A stretch of DNA of 64,000 bases. It comes from UBA11606 sp049437325 (GTDB taxonomy: Bacteria > Actinomycetota > Acidimicrobiia > Acidimicrobiales > Aldehydirespiratoraceae). Each line of letters begins with the position of its first letter. Position 1 is the first letter of the stretch. The notes beneath the pieces are model-generated. The model made no database searches and had not been told where the DNA came from. It worked only from the letters and a program-made list of their open reading frames with translations. A program made the position numbers and the translations under genes. Positions 34,899 through 42,600 of the stretch are shown here, piece by piece. The stretch is from NCBI GenBank assembly GCA_049437325.1, contig JBMTIM010000009.1, positions 1 through 64,000 on the forward strand. Reading direction: 5' to 3'.

Positions 34899-34904
34899 TA
34901 CCCT
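34899..34904 (+). promoter_or_regulatory. -10 box of queA
   Basis: TACCCT, 7 nt before the queA GTG; decides this start over a GTG 15 codons upstream. Confidence 0.5.
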
Positions 34905-34911
34905 CTGCTTC

Positions 34912-35922
34912 GTGACCGACCGGCCGGAGAAGCTCGCCGACATCGAGTACCACCTGCCCTCCGAGCGGATTGCTCAGGAGCCGATCGAGCCCCGAGATGC
35001 CGCTCGTCTCCTCGTGGATCGTGGCGACTCGGTCGAGCATCACACCATCGCCGACCTGCCCTCCCTGCTCCGTGCGGGGGACCTGGTCGTGGTCAACGAC
35101 ACGAAGGTGCTGCCGGCCCGTATTCCCGTCCGCCGCCGGACCGGTGGTGCCGCAGAGATTCTGCTTCTCGAAGAGCGATCCGATGGTTCGTGGGAGGCGC
35201 TTGCCCGTCCGAGCAAAAAGCTTGCTCCCGGGCATGTGGTCTCCGTCGGGGGCCTCGACATCGCGATGGGCGAGGATCTCGGCGACGGGCGCCGCATCGT
35301 TTGGCTCGATCCGGGTGACGTTGATCTTCACACCCGGCTCGCCGAGGTCGGGCTGCCACCGCTCCCGCCCTACATCGAGAAGCAGATCGAGGATCCCGGT
35401 CGGTACCAGACGATCTTTGCCGACCGCCCCCTTTCGGCAGCGGCACCGACGGCCGGACTCCACTTCACCTCGCAGGTGATCGAAGGCTTTGTCGTCAACG
35501 AGATCGCAGTGGCGACTGTGGAGCTGGCTGTCGGTCTCGACACGTTCCGACCGGTGATGGTCGAACGCCTCGATGATCATGTGATGCACACCGAGTGGTA
35601 CCGGGTCCCCGACGAGACGGTGGCGGCGATCGAACATGCCGAGCGGGTCGTCGCCATCGGGACCACGGTGGTTCGGGCGCTCGAGTCTTGGAAGCTCACC
35701 GGTCGGCAGAGTGGCCGCAGCGATCTCTTCATTCGTCGGCCGTACGACTGGAAGATCGTCGATGTGCTGCTCACCAACTTTCACCTGCCACAGTCGACGC
35801 TGCTGTGCCTGGTCGACGCCTTTGTCGGCCCGAGATGGCGCGACCTCTACGAGACTGCAGTTGCCGAGGACTACCGTTTTTTGAGCTTCGGCGATGCCAT
35901 GCTCTTGCGACGCTCGACCTGA
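34912..35922 (+). CDS. queA: S-adenosylmethionine:tRNA ribosyltransferase-isomerase QueA
   Basis: QueA moves ribose from SAM to preQ1 in tRNA, giving epoxyqueuosine. 336 residues. The markers are YHLPSERIAQEPIEPRDAARL at the N-terminus, VVNDTKVLPARI at about 60, AAPTAGLHFT at about 180, and HTEWYRVP and TNFHLPQSTLL in the C-terminal half. The partner step, Tgt, is encoded 2 kb downstream, with two unrelated genes in between. The start follows the -10 box. Confidence 0.95.
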   Translation: MTDRPEKLADIEYHLPSERIAQEPIEPRDAARLLVDRGDSVEHHTIADLPSLLRAGDLVVVNDTKVLPARIPVRRRTGGAAEILLLEERSDGSWEALARPSKKLAPGHVVSVGGLDIAMGEDLGDGRRIVWLDPGDVDLHTRLAEVGLPPLPPYIEKQIEDPGRYQTIFADRPLSAAAPTAGLHFTSQVIEGFVVNEIAVATVELAVGLDTFRPVMVERLDDHVMHTEWYRVPDETVAAIEHAERVVAIGTTVVRALESWKLTGRQSGRSDLFIRRPYDWKIVDVLLTNFHLPQSTLLCLVDAFVGPRWRDLYETAVAEDYRFLSFGDAMLLRRST

Positions 35923-35995
35923 ACGCTCGTGTCGTGTGGTCGGGGCCGTCGACACTACGGTGGCCAGCGCACCGGCGTGACCCCGAGGAGGCGTG

Positions 35996-37141
35996 ATGGG
36001 CTGGTCGATCAACCGGGCGACAGGGCTGACCGCCAACCGACCGGACCTGACGACCGAGGGCTACACGCTCGTCACGCCCAGCGCCGATGATGCTGCGTAC
36101 CTGATCGACATGAACGGGCGGGTCGTCCACCGCTGGACATTCGAGACCATCAAACCCGGGTACGGGCGCTTGCTGGACAATGGCAACCTGCTGATGTCGG
36201 GTTCCGACGTGCATCTGCCACCGCCGCCGGAGGACGAGCCCACGAAACCGCCACCACCGTTCGAGGTCCACATCACCCGTCTTGGCGGGTACAAGACCAC
36301 CCTCCTTGAGGTCGATTGGCACGGCAAGGTGGTGTGGTCCTACGAAAATCGGGCACAGCACCACGACTTCGTCCGGCTCCCGAACGGCAACACGATGGTT
36401 CCGGAGTGGGTCGAGCTGCCCGAAGAACTCCACAAGAAGGTGCGGGGTGGACATCGGTTGCCGCGAGAACGGCTGCCGCGCCTGTTGGGTGACGACCTCG
36501 TGGAAGTCGACCCCGCCGGGGTCGAGGTGCGCCGTATCCACACGTGGCAACTTCTCGACCCGGTCGACGACCCGATCCATCCGACGAAACGGCGTTGGGA
36601 GTGGACCCACGTCAACGGCATCGACGTGAACGATGCCGGTGACATTGCGTTTTCTGCTCGAACCAACGACCGGGTGTGCGTCATCGATGGCAGGACGGGT
36701 GAACTGACGTGCAAATTCACCGACACCCACGGACAGCATCACGTCACATGGGTCGGCGAGGATCTGATTCAGGTGTTCGACAACGGCGCTTCGGCATCTC
36801 GGGTGTTGGAGATCCGGGTGAGTACTGGTGAGATCGAATGGAAGTACGAGGGTCGACCCGTACACCAGTTCTTCTCCAACTACATCTCGGGGGCGGACCG
36901 ACTGTGGTCGGGATCGGTGCTCGTGTGTGAAGGATCGAGTGGCCGAGTCTTCGAGGTGACACGTGATCACGAGGTGGTGTGGGAGTGGATCAATCCGTTC
37001 ACGAATCATCGCGACAACGGCGAGCCAGCTGTCGGGATCTACCGAGCGCATCGATACCCGGCCGATCACGTGGCGTTCGAAGGGCGCGATCTCGATCCCG
37101 AGGCCTACGCCAACCTCAACCGCCTCAACGGGTTGCTGTAG
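35996..37141 (+). CDS. Arylsulfotransferase-like (ASST) beta-propeller protein
   Basis: A protein of 381 residues with repeated propeller-type strands such as GRVVHRWTFET, GKVVWSYENRAQHHDFVRLPNGN and HEVVWEWINPF, as in the arylsulfate sulfotransferase families. Several His residues of the HHDF and THVNGID segments lie where the active site would be. There is no signal peptide, although many relatives are exported. AGGAGG 5 nt before the ATG picks this start over the GTG one codon earlier. It lies between queA and tgt but has no evident link to queuosine. Confidence 0.8.
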   Translation: MGWSINRATGLTANRPDLTTEGYTLVTPSADDAAYLIDMNGRVVHRWTFETIKPGYGRLLDNGNLLMSGSDVHLPPPPEDEPTKPPPPFEVHITRLGGYKTTLLEVDWHGKVVWSYENRAQHHDFVRLPNGNTMVPEWVELPEELHKKVRGGHRLPRERLPRLLGDDLVEVDPAGVEVRRIHTWQLLDPVDDPIHPTKRRWEWTHVNGIDVNDAGDIAFSARTNDRVCVIDGRTGELTCKFTDTHGQHHVTWVGEDLIQVFDNGASASRVLEIRVSTGEIEWKYEGRPVHQFFSNYISGADRLWSGSVLVCEGSSGRVFEVTRDHEVVWEWINPFTNHRDNGEPAVGIYRAHRYPADHVAFEGRDLDPEAYANLNRLNGLL

Positions 37142-37148
37142 TTCCGCT

Positions 37149-37173
37149 GTCGAGACGACAGGCAGGTCTCGAC
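37149..37173. terminator. Hairpin between convergent ASST-like and FkbM-like genes
   Basis: A perfect 8-bp inverted repeat, GTCGAGAC and GTCTCGAC, with a 9-nt loop. Without U tract, but centred in the 51-bp convergent gap. Confidence 0.5.
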
Positions 37174-37192
37174 GGCCGACTGCACCTGCGGA

Positions 37193-37897
37193 TCACACCT
37201 CGACAAACCGCCGTAGAGCTCGGCGATATCCGATGTGGCGTCCGTTTTCGACAATGCCGTAACCGCAGGGAACGAAGCCCTGCGCGACCGACAATTCGTC
37301 GAACGGCATCGTCAGCGCCGCCCTGTCGACGAAGAACGCATTGATACCGAGTGAATCGCACCCCACCAGCGCCAGGTTCCGTCGATCTGCCGCAGCGGCG
37401 AGGGCGGCCAGGCTGGCACCGAAGTAGTCGTTGACCTCCCAGACCAAGGCGGGGTCGTAGGCGACCGTGAGCCGCGTCGTCGGGCCCAGCGATGCGTTGT
37501 ACTCCACGACAAGAACGCGTGGAGTCCACTGCTCGTCGAGTGCATCGAGGACCCAGTAGTCGTTCGAATCGATGTCGATCGACACCAGGTCGGGGTGCGC
37601 TGGAACGTCGTGGTCGGCGAACAGTTCGTTGATGTTGTCGGCGGTGACGACGACCTGCTCGACCCGACTGCCGGGCGGCTGACCGGCCCCGTCCCACCAG
37701 GTGTGGGTCCATCCGTACTCGTCGACGAGGCGCAGTGAGTTGCACTCCGTGGGTCCAATGCCGACGCCGAACTCGATGGCATGGCGATTGGTGGTGCCGA
37801 TCGATTCGAAGAGCGCCTCGAGGATGCCGTCCTCACCGTTCTGCGAGGTCACGCGCCGCTCGTGAACGTGGAGTTGGGCTGATGACGGTTCGGTCAC
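37193..37897 (-). CDS. FkbM-like methyltransferase-fold protein
   Basis: A protein of 234 residues. SQNGEDGILEALFESIG, then EFGVGIGPTECNSLRLV, is the pattern of an FkbM-like Rossmann methyltransferase with the glycine-rich SAM loop. LVSIDIDSNDYWVLDAL would be the acidic strand that follows. NAFFVDR near the C-terminus is typical of the same group of uncharacterised proteins. The substrate is unknown; sugar or lipid O-methylation is the family theme. It diverges from tgt and has its own -10 box. Confidence 0.7.
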   Translation of the reverse strand: MTEPSSAQLHVHERRVTSQNGEDGILEALFESIGTTNRHAIEFGVGIGPTECNSLRLVDEYGWTHTWWDGAGQPPGSRVEQVVVTADNINELFADHDVPAHPDLVSIDIDSNDYWVLDALDEQWTPRVLVVEYNASLGPTTRLTVAYDPALVWEVNDYFGASLAALAAAADRRNLALVGCDSLGINAFFVDRAALTMPFDELSVAQGFVPCGYGIVENGRHIGYRRALRRFVEV

Positions 37898-37905
37898 AAA
37901 CGCCG

Positions 37906-37911
37906 ACCGTA
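37906..37911 (-). promoter_or_regulatory. -10 box of the FkbM-like gene
   Basis: TACGGT on the minus strand, 8 nt before the GTG, back to back with the tgt promoter. Confidence 0.45.
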
Positions 37912-37924
37912 CCCAGGGAGGCCC

Positions 37925-37930
37925 TAGCCT
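37925..37930 (+). promoter_or_regulatory. -10 box of tgt
   Basis: TAGCCT, 8 nt before the tgt GTG; supports that start over the ATG at 37882. Confidence 0.5.
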
Positions 37931-37938
37931 CGGGCATC

Positions 37939-39054
37939 GTGCGTGCGTCCTTCACCGAGACCGCTCGAGACGGCGACGCCCGTTGTGGGGTTGTCACCAC
38001 TGCCCGCGGTGCGTTCACGACACCTCGGTTCATGCCGGTCGGTACTCGAGGCGCCATCGTTCACCTCGCAGCCGACGACGTCGAAGCGCTCGGTGCGCAG
38101 GTCATCCTTGCGAACACCTACCACCTGATGCTGCGCCCAGGTGCCGATGTGGTGGCAGAGCTCGGCGGCATCCATGGGATGGCCGACTGGTCGGGGCACG
38201 TTCTCACCGACTCGGGCGGCTATCAGATCTTCTCGCTCGGGCCCGAGCTGAGCGATGAAGGCGCCCGCTTCACATCGATCTATGACGGCTCGATGCATCT
38301 CCTGTCGCCCGAGAAGGCGGTAGACGTGCAGGCCAAGATTGGCGCCGACATTCAGATGGTGCTCGACGTGTGTCCGTCGTCGGTCGCAGACCTCGACATC
38401 GTTCGTGCCGCCGTCGAGCGAACCGGCCAGTGGGCCGAGCGAGGGCGCTCGGCGTTTCTCGACCACCCCGATGCCAAGGATCGGCAGTGCCAGTTCGGCA
38501 TCGTGCAGGGTGGCACCGACGAGCGACTTCGGGAGCAGTCGACCCGACAGATCCTCGACATCGACTTCGACGGCTACGCCGTCGGCGGTCTCAGTGTCGG
38601 TGAAGACCGCGAGCAGATGTTGTTCGGACTCGACGCCTGCATGAGTCTTCTGCCCCGGGACCGACCGCGCTACTTCATGGGCCTCGGTGACCCGATCGGG
38701 ATTGTGGAATCGGTCGCTCGCGGGGTCGACATGTTCGACTGCGTGCTCCCGACCAGGTTGGCTCGCCACGGTACGGTTCTCTCCGACGCAGGCCGCTACA
38801 ACCTCACCCGCGCCGAGTTCGCAACCAGTCGTGAACCGCTCGATCCTGACTGGCCTGAAAGCCCGGCTGCCCGCTATTCGCGGGGCTACTTGCGCCATCT
38901 GTTGCAGACGAAAGAACCGACAGCCCCTCGGATCATCACCCTGCACAACGTCGCCTGGATGTTGCGATTCATGGATCGGATGGCCGACTCGATCCGTTCG
39001 GGAACCTTCGCCGACTTTCGCGCAGGCGTTCATGAGGTCTGGTTGGGCCGATAG
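37939..39054 (+). CDS. tgt: Queuine tRNA-ribosyltransferase Tgt lacking the zinc cysteines
   Basis: Tgt swaps guanine 34 for preQ1 in tRNAs with GUN anticodons. 371 residues. Both catalytic Asp are present (LTDSGGYQIFSL at about 95; MFDCVLPTRLARHG at about 270), as is substrate loop GGLSVGE. The zinc site is not: where other Tgts have a C-x-C-x2-C cluster after DPD, this one reads DPDWPESPAARYSRGYLRHL, with Trp, Glu and Ala at the three Cys places. The zinc His is still found in LHN. The frame is intact around this point, so it is not a sequencing frameshift. Confidence 0.93.
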   Translation: MRASFTETARDGDARCGVVTTARGAFTTPRFMPVGTRGAIVHLAADDVEALGAQVILANTYHLMLRPGADVVAELGGIHGMADWSGHVLTDSGGYQIFSLGPELSDEGARFTSIYDGSMHLLSPEKAVDVQAKIGADIQMVLDVCPSSVADLDIVRAAVERTGQWAERGRSAFLDHPDAKDRQCQFGIVQGGTDERLREQSTRQILDIDFDGYAVGGLSVGEDREQMLFGLDACMSLLPRDRPRYFMGLGDPIGIVESVARGVDMFDCVLPTRLARHGTVLSDAGRYNLTRAEFATSREPLDPDWPESPAARYSRGYLRHLLQTKEPTAPRIITLHNVAWMLRFMDRMADSIRSGTFADFRAGVHEVWLGR

Positions 39055-39057
39055 CCT
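39052..39057 (+). promoter_or_regulatory. -10 box of yajC-secDF, fused to the tgt stop codon
   Basis: TAGCCT; its TAG is the tgt stop. 9 nt before the yajC ATG, no Shine-Dalgarno. Confidence 0.45.
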
Positions 39058-39066
39058 CCCGAAGTC

Positions 39067-39384
39067 ATGGGAAGCATTCTCTTTCTCGGCGTCCTCCTCG
39101 GTTTGATGTACGCCGTCATGATCCGTCCGCAGCAAAAGCGCATGCGTGAACACCAATCGCTGATCCGGTCACTCGAGGAAGGTGACTTGGTCGTCACTGC
39201 GTCCGGTGTCCACGGCGCTGTCGCCGAGGTCGAGGACACGTTCATCTGGCTCGAAGTCGCGCCTGAGGTCGAACTGAAGATCGACCGGGCGTCCATCGCC
39301 CGTCGGGCCGAGGATCCCGATGCCGACGCCGACGCAGACCTCGTCGATGTCGACGCCGACGCCGACGCCGACGCCGACGACTGA
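39067..39384 (+). CDS. yajC: Preprotein translocase subunit YajC with an Asp-Ala tail
   Basis: A small membrane protein of 105 residues that associates with SecDF. One helix (about 3-20), then IRPQQKRMREHQSLIRSLEEGDLVVT, the family signature. The last 24 residues are almost only Asp and Ala with a few Val and Leu, ending in DADADADADD, encoded by a GACGCC repeat. The acidic tail is unusual in its regularity and probably varies in length between strains. It begins the yajC-secD-secF operon. Confidence 0.93.
   Translation: MGSILFLGVLLGLMYAVMIRPQQKRMREHQSLIRSLEEGDLVVTASGVHGAVAEVEDTFIWLEVAPEVELKIDRASIARRAEDPDADADADLVDVDADADADADD
39319..39381 (+). repeat. GACGCC microsatellite in the yajC 3' end
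   Basis: Imperfect, then (39352-39381) nearly perfect GAC-GCC units, in frame, encoding Asp-Ala. Six-base units keep the frame when the copy number changes. Confidence 0.7.
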
Positions 39385-39398
39385 ACGGCCTGTCCCCG

Positions 39399-40913
39399 GT
39401 GCGTCAACAGGTTGTCTACGCCGTCGGCATCGCTGCCATTGCGATTGCCGGCATTGCGTACACGCTGGCGTCGGGGAACGAACCACTGCTGGGCCTCGAT
39501 CTCCAGGGTGGGGCGTCCGTGGTGCTCGAGCCCGAGCCGCTGCCTGACGGCCGAGAGATCACCGACGAGTTGCTCGACCAGGCGGTCGACATCATTCGCA
39601 ATCGAGTCGATGGCCTCGGTGTGCGCGAGCCCGAGGTGACTCGGCAGGGACAGACGATTCTCGTGCAGATCCCTGGTGTGGACGATCAGCAGCGCGCCAT
39701 CGAGTTGGTCGGCCAGACCGCCGAGCTGCGGTTCCGGCCGGTCCTCGCACAGGCAACCCAACAAGACGAGATCGAGTACAACACCGCAGCCGCCGTACTC
39801 GACAGTGACGAGGGCGACGCGGCGGTTCGTGCGCAGGCGCAAGCCGTTGTCGACCGGTGGGCGCTCACCCCCGGGGCCTCCGCCGACGAGCCGTCGGTGC
39901 TGCTCCAAAAAGACAGCGATGCGTTCACCAACCGCTTCCGCCTCGGTCCGGTCCCGCTCGTGATCGACCAGGGGAGTGTGCCGGGTCAGCGCCTCACCGG
40001 CGAGACACTCGAATCCGCAGCTGCACGGTTCACGGTCCAGGGCTGGTACGTCGCCCCCACGTTCAAAGCCGGCTCTCCCGGTATCGACGACTTCAACGCG
40101 CTGGCTCGCGAATGCAACGCCGGCTTTGCGTCGTGCCCCGGCCTGCGCATCGCAATCGAGATCGACGGCCGGATCGAGAGCGCTCCGACCGTGGGTGTTG
40201 CGCAGTTCGAGCGCGACCAGATCCAGATCACTGGTGCCTTCACCGAAGAAGAGGCGAAAGACCTTGCCCTTGCGCTGAACTTCGGCGCCCTTCCCCTCGA
40301 ACTGACGCCACAGGAGAGTCGCATCGTCAGTTCGACGCTCGGCGAAGATGCGCTCGATGCCGGTCTGGTCGCCGGACTCATCGGCGTCGTCCTCGTCTCG
40401 ATCTATCTCGTTGCCTACTACCGGTACCTCGGAATCGTGGCGATCCTCAGCCTCGTCATCTCCGGTGCACTGCTGTGGACGATCGTCGCGTGGCTGGGCG
40501 AATCTCAGGGTCTTGCGCTCACCCTCGCAGGCGTCACCGGTCTGATCGTGTCGATCGGTGTGTCCGTCGATTCCAATGTGGTGTATTTCGAACACCTGAA
40601 GGAAGACGTCAAGGGAGGTCGAACACTGCGATCGGCGGTCGAGCGGGCATTCCCGGTCGCCTACTCCACGATCGTCAAAGCCGATGTTGCGAGCCTCATC
40701 GCTGCTGTCGTTCTGTACTGGTTGACCGTCGGGCAGGTTCGAGGCTTTGCATTGTTCCTCGGTCTGGCGACCGTGCTCGACCTGATTGCAACGTACTTCT
40801 TCATGGGGCCGGCGATTCGAATCATGGCGGTTCGCCAGTCGACCTTTGCGACCAAGCCCTCGCGCTTCGGTATCCCCCGCGCCATGGTCACACCTGAGGG
40901 AGGTGCATCGTGA
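39399..40913 (+). CDS. secD: Protein translocase subunit SecD
   Basis: A 504-residue RND-type membrane protein which, with SecF, uses the proton gradient to help proteins leave the Sec channel. First helix 8-25, then GLDLQGGASVVLE, a periplasmic P1 domain with RNRVDGLGVREPEV, and five C-terminal helices. The proton-path motif is in TGLIVSIGVSVDSNVVYFEHLKED. The GTG start follows yajC by 14 nt. Its stop overlaps the secF start (GTGA). Confidence 0.96.
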   Translation: MRQQVVYAVGIAAIAIAGIAYTLASGNEPLLGLDLQGGASVVLEPEPLPDGREITDELLDQAVDIIRNRVDGLGVREPEVTRQGQTILVQIPGVDDQQRAIELVGQTAELRFRPVLAQATQQDEIEYNTAAAVLDSDEGDAAVRAQAQAVVDRWALTPGASADEPSVLLQKDSDAFTNRFRLGPVPLVIDQGSVPGQRLTGETLESAAARFTVQGWYVAPTFKAGSPGIDDFNALARECNAGFASCPGLRIAIEIDGRIESAPTVGVAQFERDQIQITGAFTEEEAKDLALALNFGALPLELTPQESRIVSSTLGEDALDAGLVAGLIGVVLVSIYLVAYYRYLGIVAILSLVISGALLWTIVAWLGESQGLALTLAGVTGLIVSIGVSVDSNVVYFEHLKEDVKGGRTLRSAVERAFPVAYSTIVKADVASLIAAVVLYWLTVGQVRGFALFLGLATVLDLIATYFFMGPAIRIMAVRQSTFATKPSRFGIPRAMVTPEGGAS

Positions 40914-42046
40914 ACCTCGTGCGCATGCTCTACCGAGGTGAGCACGCCTTCGACTTCCCTGCCATGTGGAAGAAAGGTCTTGCGGTCTCGGGTGCGCTCG
41001 TGGCCATCAGTCTTGTGGCCCTCGGTGTCGGAGGTCTCAATCTCGGAATCGAGTTCGAGGGTGGCACGTCGTGGGAGGTCGAGGCGCCGGGTGCATCGGT
41101 CGCCGATGCCCGCGCTGCCCTCACCGGCACGGGGGCCGAGTCGGGCAAGATCCAGACGGTCGGAACCGACTCCATTCGAGTACGGGCCGATACCGACCAA
41201 GCGGCCGACGTCGTCGAGATCAGCGCTCGACTCGCCGAGTTCGCCGGCGTCGACCCCAACGACGTCAGCGTCACCTCCGTCGGTCCTTCCTGGGGCGATC
41301 AGATCACGGGCAAGGCCCGCAATGCGCTCCTCTGGTTCTTCGCCATCGTTGCGGTCTACATCGCCATTCGGCTCGAGTGGAAGATGGCCGCCGGGGCCCT
41401 GGTCGCCGTGGCCCACGACATCGTGATCTCGGTCGGTGTCTACGCCGTGTTCCGATTCGAGGTCACGCCTGCGACGGTGATCGCCTTCCTGACCATCATG
41501 GGGTACTCGCTCTACGACACCATCGTCGTGTACGACAAGGTGCGCGAGGTTGGCGGGCGACTCACCGTCACCGGCCGTTACACCTACACCGAGATGATGA
41601 ATCTGGCGCTGAATCAGGTGCTCATGCGCTCGATCAACACGTCGATCACCTCGGTTCTTCCAGTCCTCTCGATGCTCGTGATCGGTTCGTTCTTCCTCGG
41701 TGCGCTCACCCTGCAGGAGTTCGCGATCGCGTTGCTGATCGGGATCGTCGTCGGCACGTACTCCTCGATCTTCGTGGCCTCGGCCCTGGTTGCCTGGATG
41801 AAGGAACGTGAAGAAGAACATCGTCTTGTCGCCGAAAAGGTTGCTGCAGACAACGACTCCGACGGGGGAACCCGCCGTGTGCTCGACGACGATGTCGCGC
41901 TGGCGGGTATTCCGGCAAAGCGCAGTCCGTCGGCCACTCGGCCTGCTCGGGGCCAGGCAGCACAGCGCAGCGATCGCGCCAACCGCACCCAACAGTCTGC
42001 GCGTCCAGGACAGCCTCCCAAGCCGCGAAAGAAGAAGAAGCGGTAG
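40910..42046 (+). CDS. secF: Protein translocase subunit SecF
   Basis: The partner of SecD, 378 residues: six helices, LGIEFEGGTSWEVE after the first, then FLTIMGYSLYDTIVVYDKVRE with the conserved Asp. The C-terminal 75 residues are a hydrophilic cytoplasmic tail that ends in PKPRKKKKR. Such a basic tail is seen in some actinobacterial SecF proteins and could contact the ribosome or lipids. Confidence 0.96.
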   Translation: MNLVRMLYRGEHAFDFPAMWKKGLAVSGALVAISLVALGVGGLNLGIEFEGGTSWEVEAPGASVADARAALTGTGAESGKIQTVGTDSIRVRADTDQAADVVEISARLAEFAGVDPNDVSVTSVGPSWGDQITGKARNALLWFFAIVAVYIAIRLEWKMAAGALVAVAHDIVISVGVYAVFRFEVTPATVIAFLTIMGYSLYDTIVVYDKVREVGGRLTVTGRYTYTEMMNLALNQVLMRSINTSITSVLPVLSMLVIGSFFLGALTLQEFAIALLIGIVVGTYSSIFVASALVAWMKEREEEHRLVAEKVAADNDSDGGTRRVLDDDVALAGIPAKRSPSATRPARGQAAQRSDRANRTQQSARPGQPPKPRKKKKR

Positions 42047-42052
42047 AACCGG

Positions 42053-42058
42053 TACCGT
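42053..42058 (+). promoter_or_regulatory. -10 box of apt-rel
   Basis: TACCGT, 6 nt before the apt ATG, just after the secF stop; no Shine-Dalgarno. Confidence 0.5.
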
Positions 42059-42064
42059 TGCGCG

Positions 42065-42598
42065 ATGGTCGACTTCACGGCGTTGATCCGGGATGTGCAC
42101 GACTTTCCCGAACCCGGGATCGTCTTCAAGGACATCATGCCGTTGCTCGCAGACGCCGAGCATCTTCGATCGGTCGTTGCGGCCCTGGCCGATCCGTGGC
42201 GGGATGCTTCCCTCACTGCGGTGGTGGGTATCGAGGCGCGCGGGTTCCTGCTCGGTACGCCGGTCGCGATGGCGCTGGGGGTCGGTTTCGTCGCCGTCCG
42301 CAAGGCGGGGAAGCTGCCCGGTCCGACCGTGCAGGAGACGTACGGGCTCGAATACGGCACCGACACCATCGAAATCCACGCAGACGCTGTCTCACCGGGC
42401 GACCATGTGCTTGTGCTCGACGATGTGCTTGCCACCGGAGGAACGGCCGCGGCCGCCGCTGCGCTGCTGCAGCGCCTCGGTGCGTCGGTCGCAGGCTTCA
42501 GCTTTCTTCTCGAACTCGGTTTCCTCGACGGTCGGGCGCGGCTCGGTGACACCCGCATCGAGCGGCTCATGCGCGTCGACGATGAGGCGGGAGACTGA
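42065..42598 (+). CDS. apt: Adenine phosphoribosyltransferase
   Basis: A purine salvage enzyme of 177 residues making AMP from adenine and PRPP. IRDVHDFPEPGIVFKDIMPLL at the N-terminus, GIEARGFLLG at about 56 and the PRPP loop VLVLDDVLATGGT at about 118 are typical. It precedes rel by 2 nt. The same apt-rel pairing in other actinobacteria links nucleotide salvage to stringent control. Confidence 0.96.
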   Translation: MVDFTALIRDVHDFPEPGIVFKDIMPLLADAEHLRSVVAALADPWRDASLTAVVGIEARGFLLGTPVAMALGVGFVAVRKAGKLPGPTVQETYGLEYGTDTIEIHADAVSPGDHVLVLDDVLATGGTAAAAAALLQRLGASVAGFSFLLELGFLDGRARLGDTRIERLMRVDDEAGD

Positions 42599-42600
42599 GC

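Noticed and set aside
33640..36036. 798-residue minus-strand frame opposite ruvB and queA
   Set aside because: A shadow of conserved plus-strand genes, no domain recognised.
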